In this document: in pieces, positions 62,772 to 64,000 of the stretch
Numbering within the stretch: the first letter of the stretch is position 1
Layout: each line of letters opens with the position of its first letter
Translations under genes and position numbers: made by a program
From: UBA6059 sp964351595
GTDB lineage: Bacteria; Bacteroidota; Bacteroidia; Cytophagales; Cyclobacteriaceae
Reading direction: 5' to 3'
Length of the DNA stretch: 64,000 nucleotides
Assembly: GCA_964351595.1 (NCBI GenBank)
Contig: CAYGOT010000001.1
Location: forward strand, 87,939-151,938
The notes under the pieces: model-generated
Told to the model about the DNA's origin: nothing
Database searches by the model: none
The model's input: the letters and a program-made list of their open reading frames with translations, nothing else

Positions 62772-64000
62772 TCAGATGTTCTTTTTGGTCAATTGGTCTA
62801 CAATATATTCAGAGGTACGCCATGAAAGGGCGAGGATGGTCCATGTTGGATTTTTGTCTGCCTGAGACACGAACGGCCCGCCATCTACGATGAAGACATT
62901 GGGTACCTCATGGAGCTGCTGATATTTGTTCACCACAGAAGTAGCGGGATCATCACCCATCCGGGTAGTGCCCACCTCATGGATGATGCGGCCAGGATTG
63001 TGCAGGCCATAGTCCTCATCTGCTCCCGGTTTATCACCTAGCGGAATAGCGCCCATCTTATCAAAAATCTCCTCGAAGGTGTTGTGCATGTGCCTGGATT
63101 GGTTGCGCTCATGGTCTGACCATTGATAGTGAAACTTGAGCACCGGGATACCCCATTGGTCGACGACTTCAGGATCGATTTCGCAATAGTTGCTCTTCAT
63201 AGGAATACTTTCTCCACGTCCACTCACGCCCATCATCGCGCCGTAAAACTTTCTGGCGTCTTGGCGCAGCTTGTCACCATAGCCTCCGACTACACCATTC
63301 ACATATTTATTCATTTCTGCCAGGCCAAAACCAAATCCGTAGGAAGGCATACCGAGCCCTCCCCAGATCTCAATGTGATAGCCACGGGGAAAATCAAGTT
63401 GCTTGTTGTCGAGCCACCAGGGTGAGTAGACATGCAAACCACCCACGCCATCCTCATTATAGATCTTTCGGTTGAGCATTTCGGGTACGAGAAAAGCACG
63501 ATCAGTACCCGTCGAGTCATGGAGGTACTTGCCTACAATATCGTTGCTATTGCCGAGCCCATTAGGATGCTGGGCACTCCTGGAGTTGAGTAGTATGCGG
63601 GCGCTGCTGCACGCTGAAGCCGCCAGTACCACCGTTCTGGCTTTAAGATGGTACTCTTTCAAGTCATCTTTATTGATATAGGACACACCCGTGGCTTTGC
63701 CTTCGGCATTGGTTGTCACCTCTCGCACTACACAGTTGGTAAACAACTGGACTCTGCCGCTCTTCTGAGCTGGGAAGATAAGCGACGTTCCCGAAGAGAA
63801 ATCCGCCTTGATGGCGCAGCTCCGATTGCATTGACGACAATAAAAACATACGCCGCGCTCATTATTGAGTCGCTTGGTGAGTATGGACAGTCTTGAAGGT
63901 ATGACGGTCACACCTGCCTTCCTCGCGGCTTTGATGTAATAGAGTTCGTGTAGACGCGGCTTGGGAGCCGGTAGGAAGAACCCGTCCGGCTCATTGGGAA
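62772..64000 (-). CDS. GMC oxidoreductase, 5' part missing
   Basis: The frame stays open from 62772 to the window edge; the first complete codon lies near 63998 and a GTG at 63911 is internal. Visible are CFYCRQCNRSCAIKADFSSG (Cys-rich loop of this GMC branch), ASACSSARILLNS, and the C-terminal catalytic region HEVGTTRMGDDP ... NVFIVDGGPF, NPTWTILALSWR. The His of HEVGTTRMG and the Asn of NPTWTI are the usual active-site pair. FAD-binding N-terminus is outside the window. Such enzymes oxidise alcohol groups of sugars or similar compounds in the periplasm; the subunit 3-like partner follows at 62770. Confidence 0.9.
   Translation of the reverse strand, partial: PNEPDGFFLPAPKPRLHELYYIKAARKAGVTVIPSRLSILTKRLNNERGVCFYCRQCNRSCAIKADFSSGTSLIFPAQKSGRVQLFTNCVVREVTTNAEGKATGVSYINKDDLKEYHLKARTVVLAASACSSARILLNSRSAQHPNGLGNSNDIVGKYLHDSTGTDRAFLVPEMLNRKIYNEDGVGGLHVYSPWWLDNKQLDFPRGYHIEIWGGLGMPSYGFGFGLAEMNKYVNGVVGGYGDKLRQDARKFYGAMMGVSGRGESIPMKSNYCEIDPEVVDQWGIPVLKFHYQWSDHERNQSRHMHNTFEEIFDKMGAIPLGDKPGADEDYGLHNPGRIIHEVGTTRMGDDPATSVVNKYQQLHEVPNVFIVDGGPFVSQADKNPTWTILALSWRTSEYIVDQLTKKNI

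Overview
The window looks like chromosome from a Bacteroidota bacterium, most likely a marine Cytophagales relative. Two secreted proteins end in type IX secretion (T9SS) sorting domains. SprB-like repeats, MORN-type repeat proteins and DUF5777, DUF5916 and DUF6438 proteins are present. A promoter with the Bacteroidota -33 TTG / -7 TAnnTTTG pattern precedes the tRNA region. Species cannot be fixed from the sequence alone. No rRNA, CRISPR array, prophage or complete composite transposon is visible.

Layout. 1-6693 (minus strand): an outer-membrane barrel protein cut by the window edge, a T9SS-exported protein with a possible Cys/His catalytic pair, a MORN-repeat protein, a thiolase, and a two-gene piece of a Bat aerotolerance operon. 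6815-7575: a promoter, a truncated copy of a tRNA-Ser 5' end, tRNA-Ser(GCT), a GIY-YIG nuclease gene without an ATG, tRNA-Arg(TCT) and a terminator. 8199-26557: a surface-glycan locus with a PhyH/double-cupin protein, glycosyltransferases, sulfotransferases, three NodZ/Fut8-like transferases, an MBOAT acyltransferase, two tandem SGNH-like membrane proteins and a GT39-like membrane enzyme. It points to a fucosylated, sulfated and acylated extracellular glycan. 27169-31159: an alpha/beta-hydrolase / cyclase-like / AraC fusion regulator beside a heme-motif SprB lipoprotein, a YceI protein and a DUF5777 barrel protein. 31359-38987: GT87, flippase, sulfotransferase, GT2, two radical SAM proteins and a methyltransferase. 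38995-44839 (minus): a tightly overlapping operon of a nucleotidyltransferase-like protein, two B12-type radical SAM proteins, a methyltransferase and a heme-motif lipoprotein.

45053-52816 (minus) holds an APC permease, a glutamine-synthetase-like ligase, a short-chain dehydrogenase, an aldehyde dehydrogenase and a class I glutamine amidotransferase. Together they read as a gamma-glutamylation route for a small amine; ethanolamine to glycine is the best fit. Between the ligase and the dehydrogenase sit a REP-associated transposase with REP-like palindromes, a decayed 3' end of a second ligase gene, and a divergently oriented AAA/DUF4143 ATPase preceded by a perfect 19-bp inverted repeat. 52956-64000: a DUF6438 protein, a 1733-residue T9SS-exported multidomain protein, a DUF5916 outer-membrane protein, a small secreted protein, and a gluconate-2-dehydrogenase-subunit-3-like protein followed by a GMC oxidoreductase that runs off the window.

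Family names come from motif recognition by eye, without database searches. Start codons were chosen from overlaps, signal peptides and domain starts, because Shine-Dalgarno signals are weak in this phylum.
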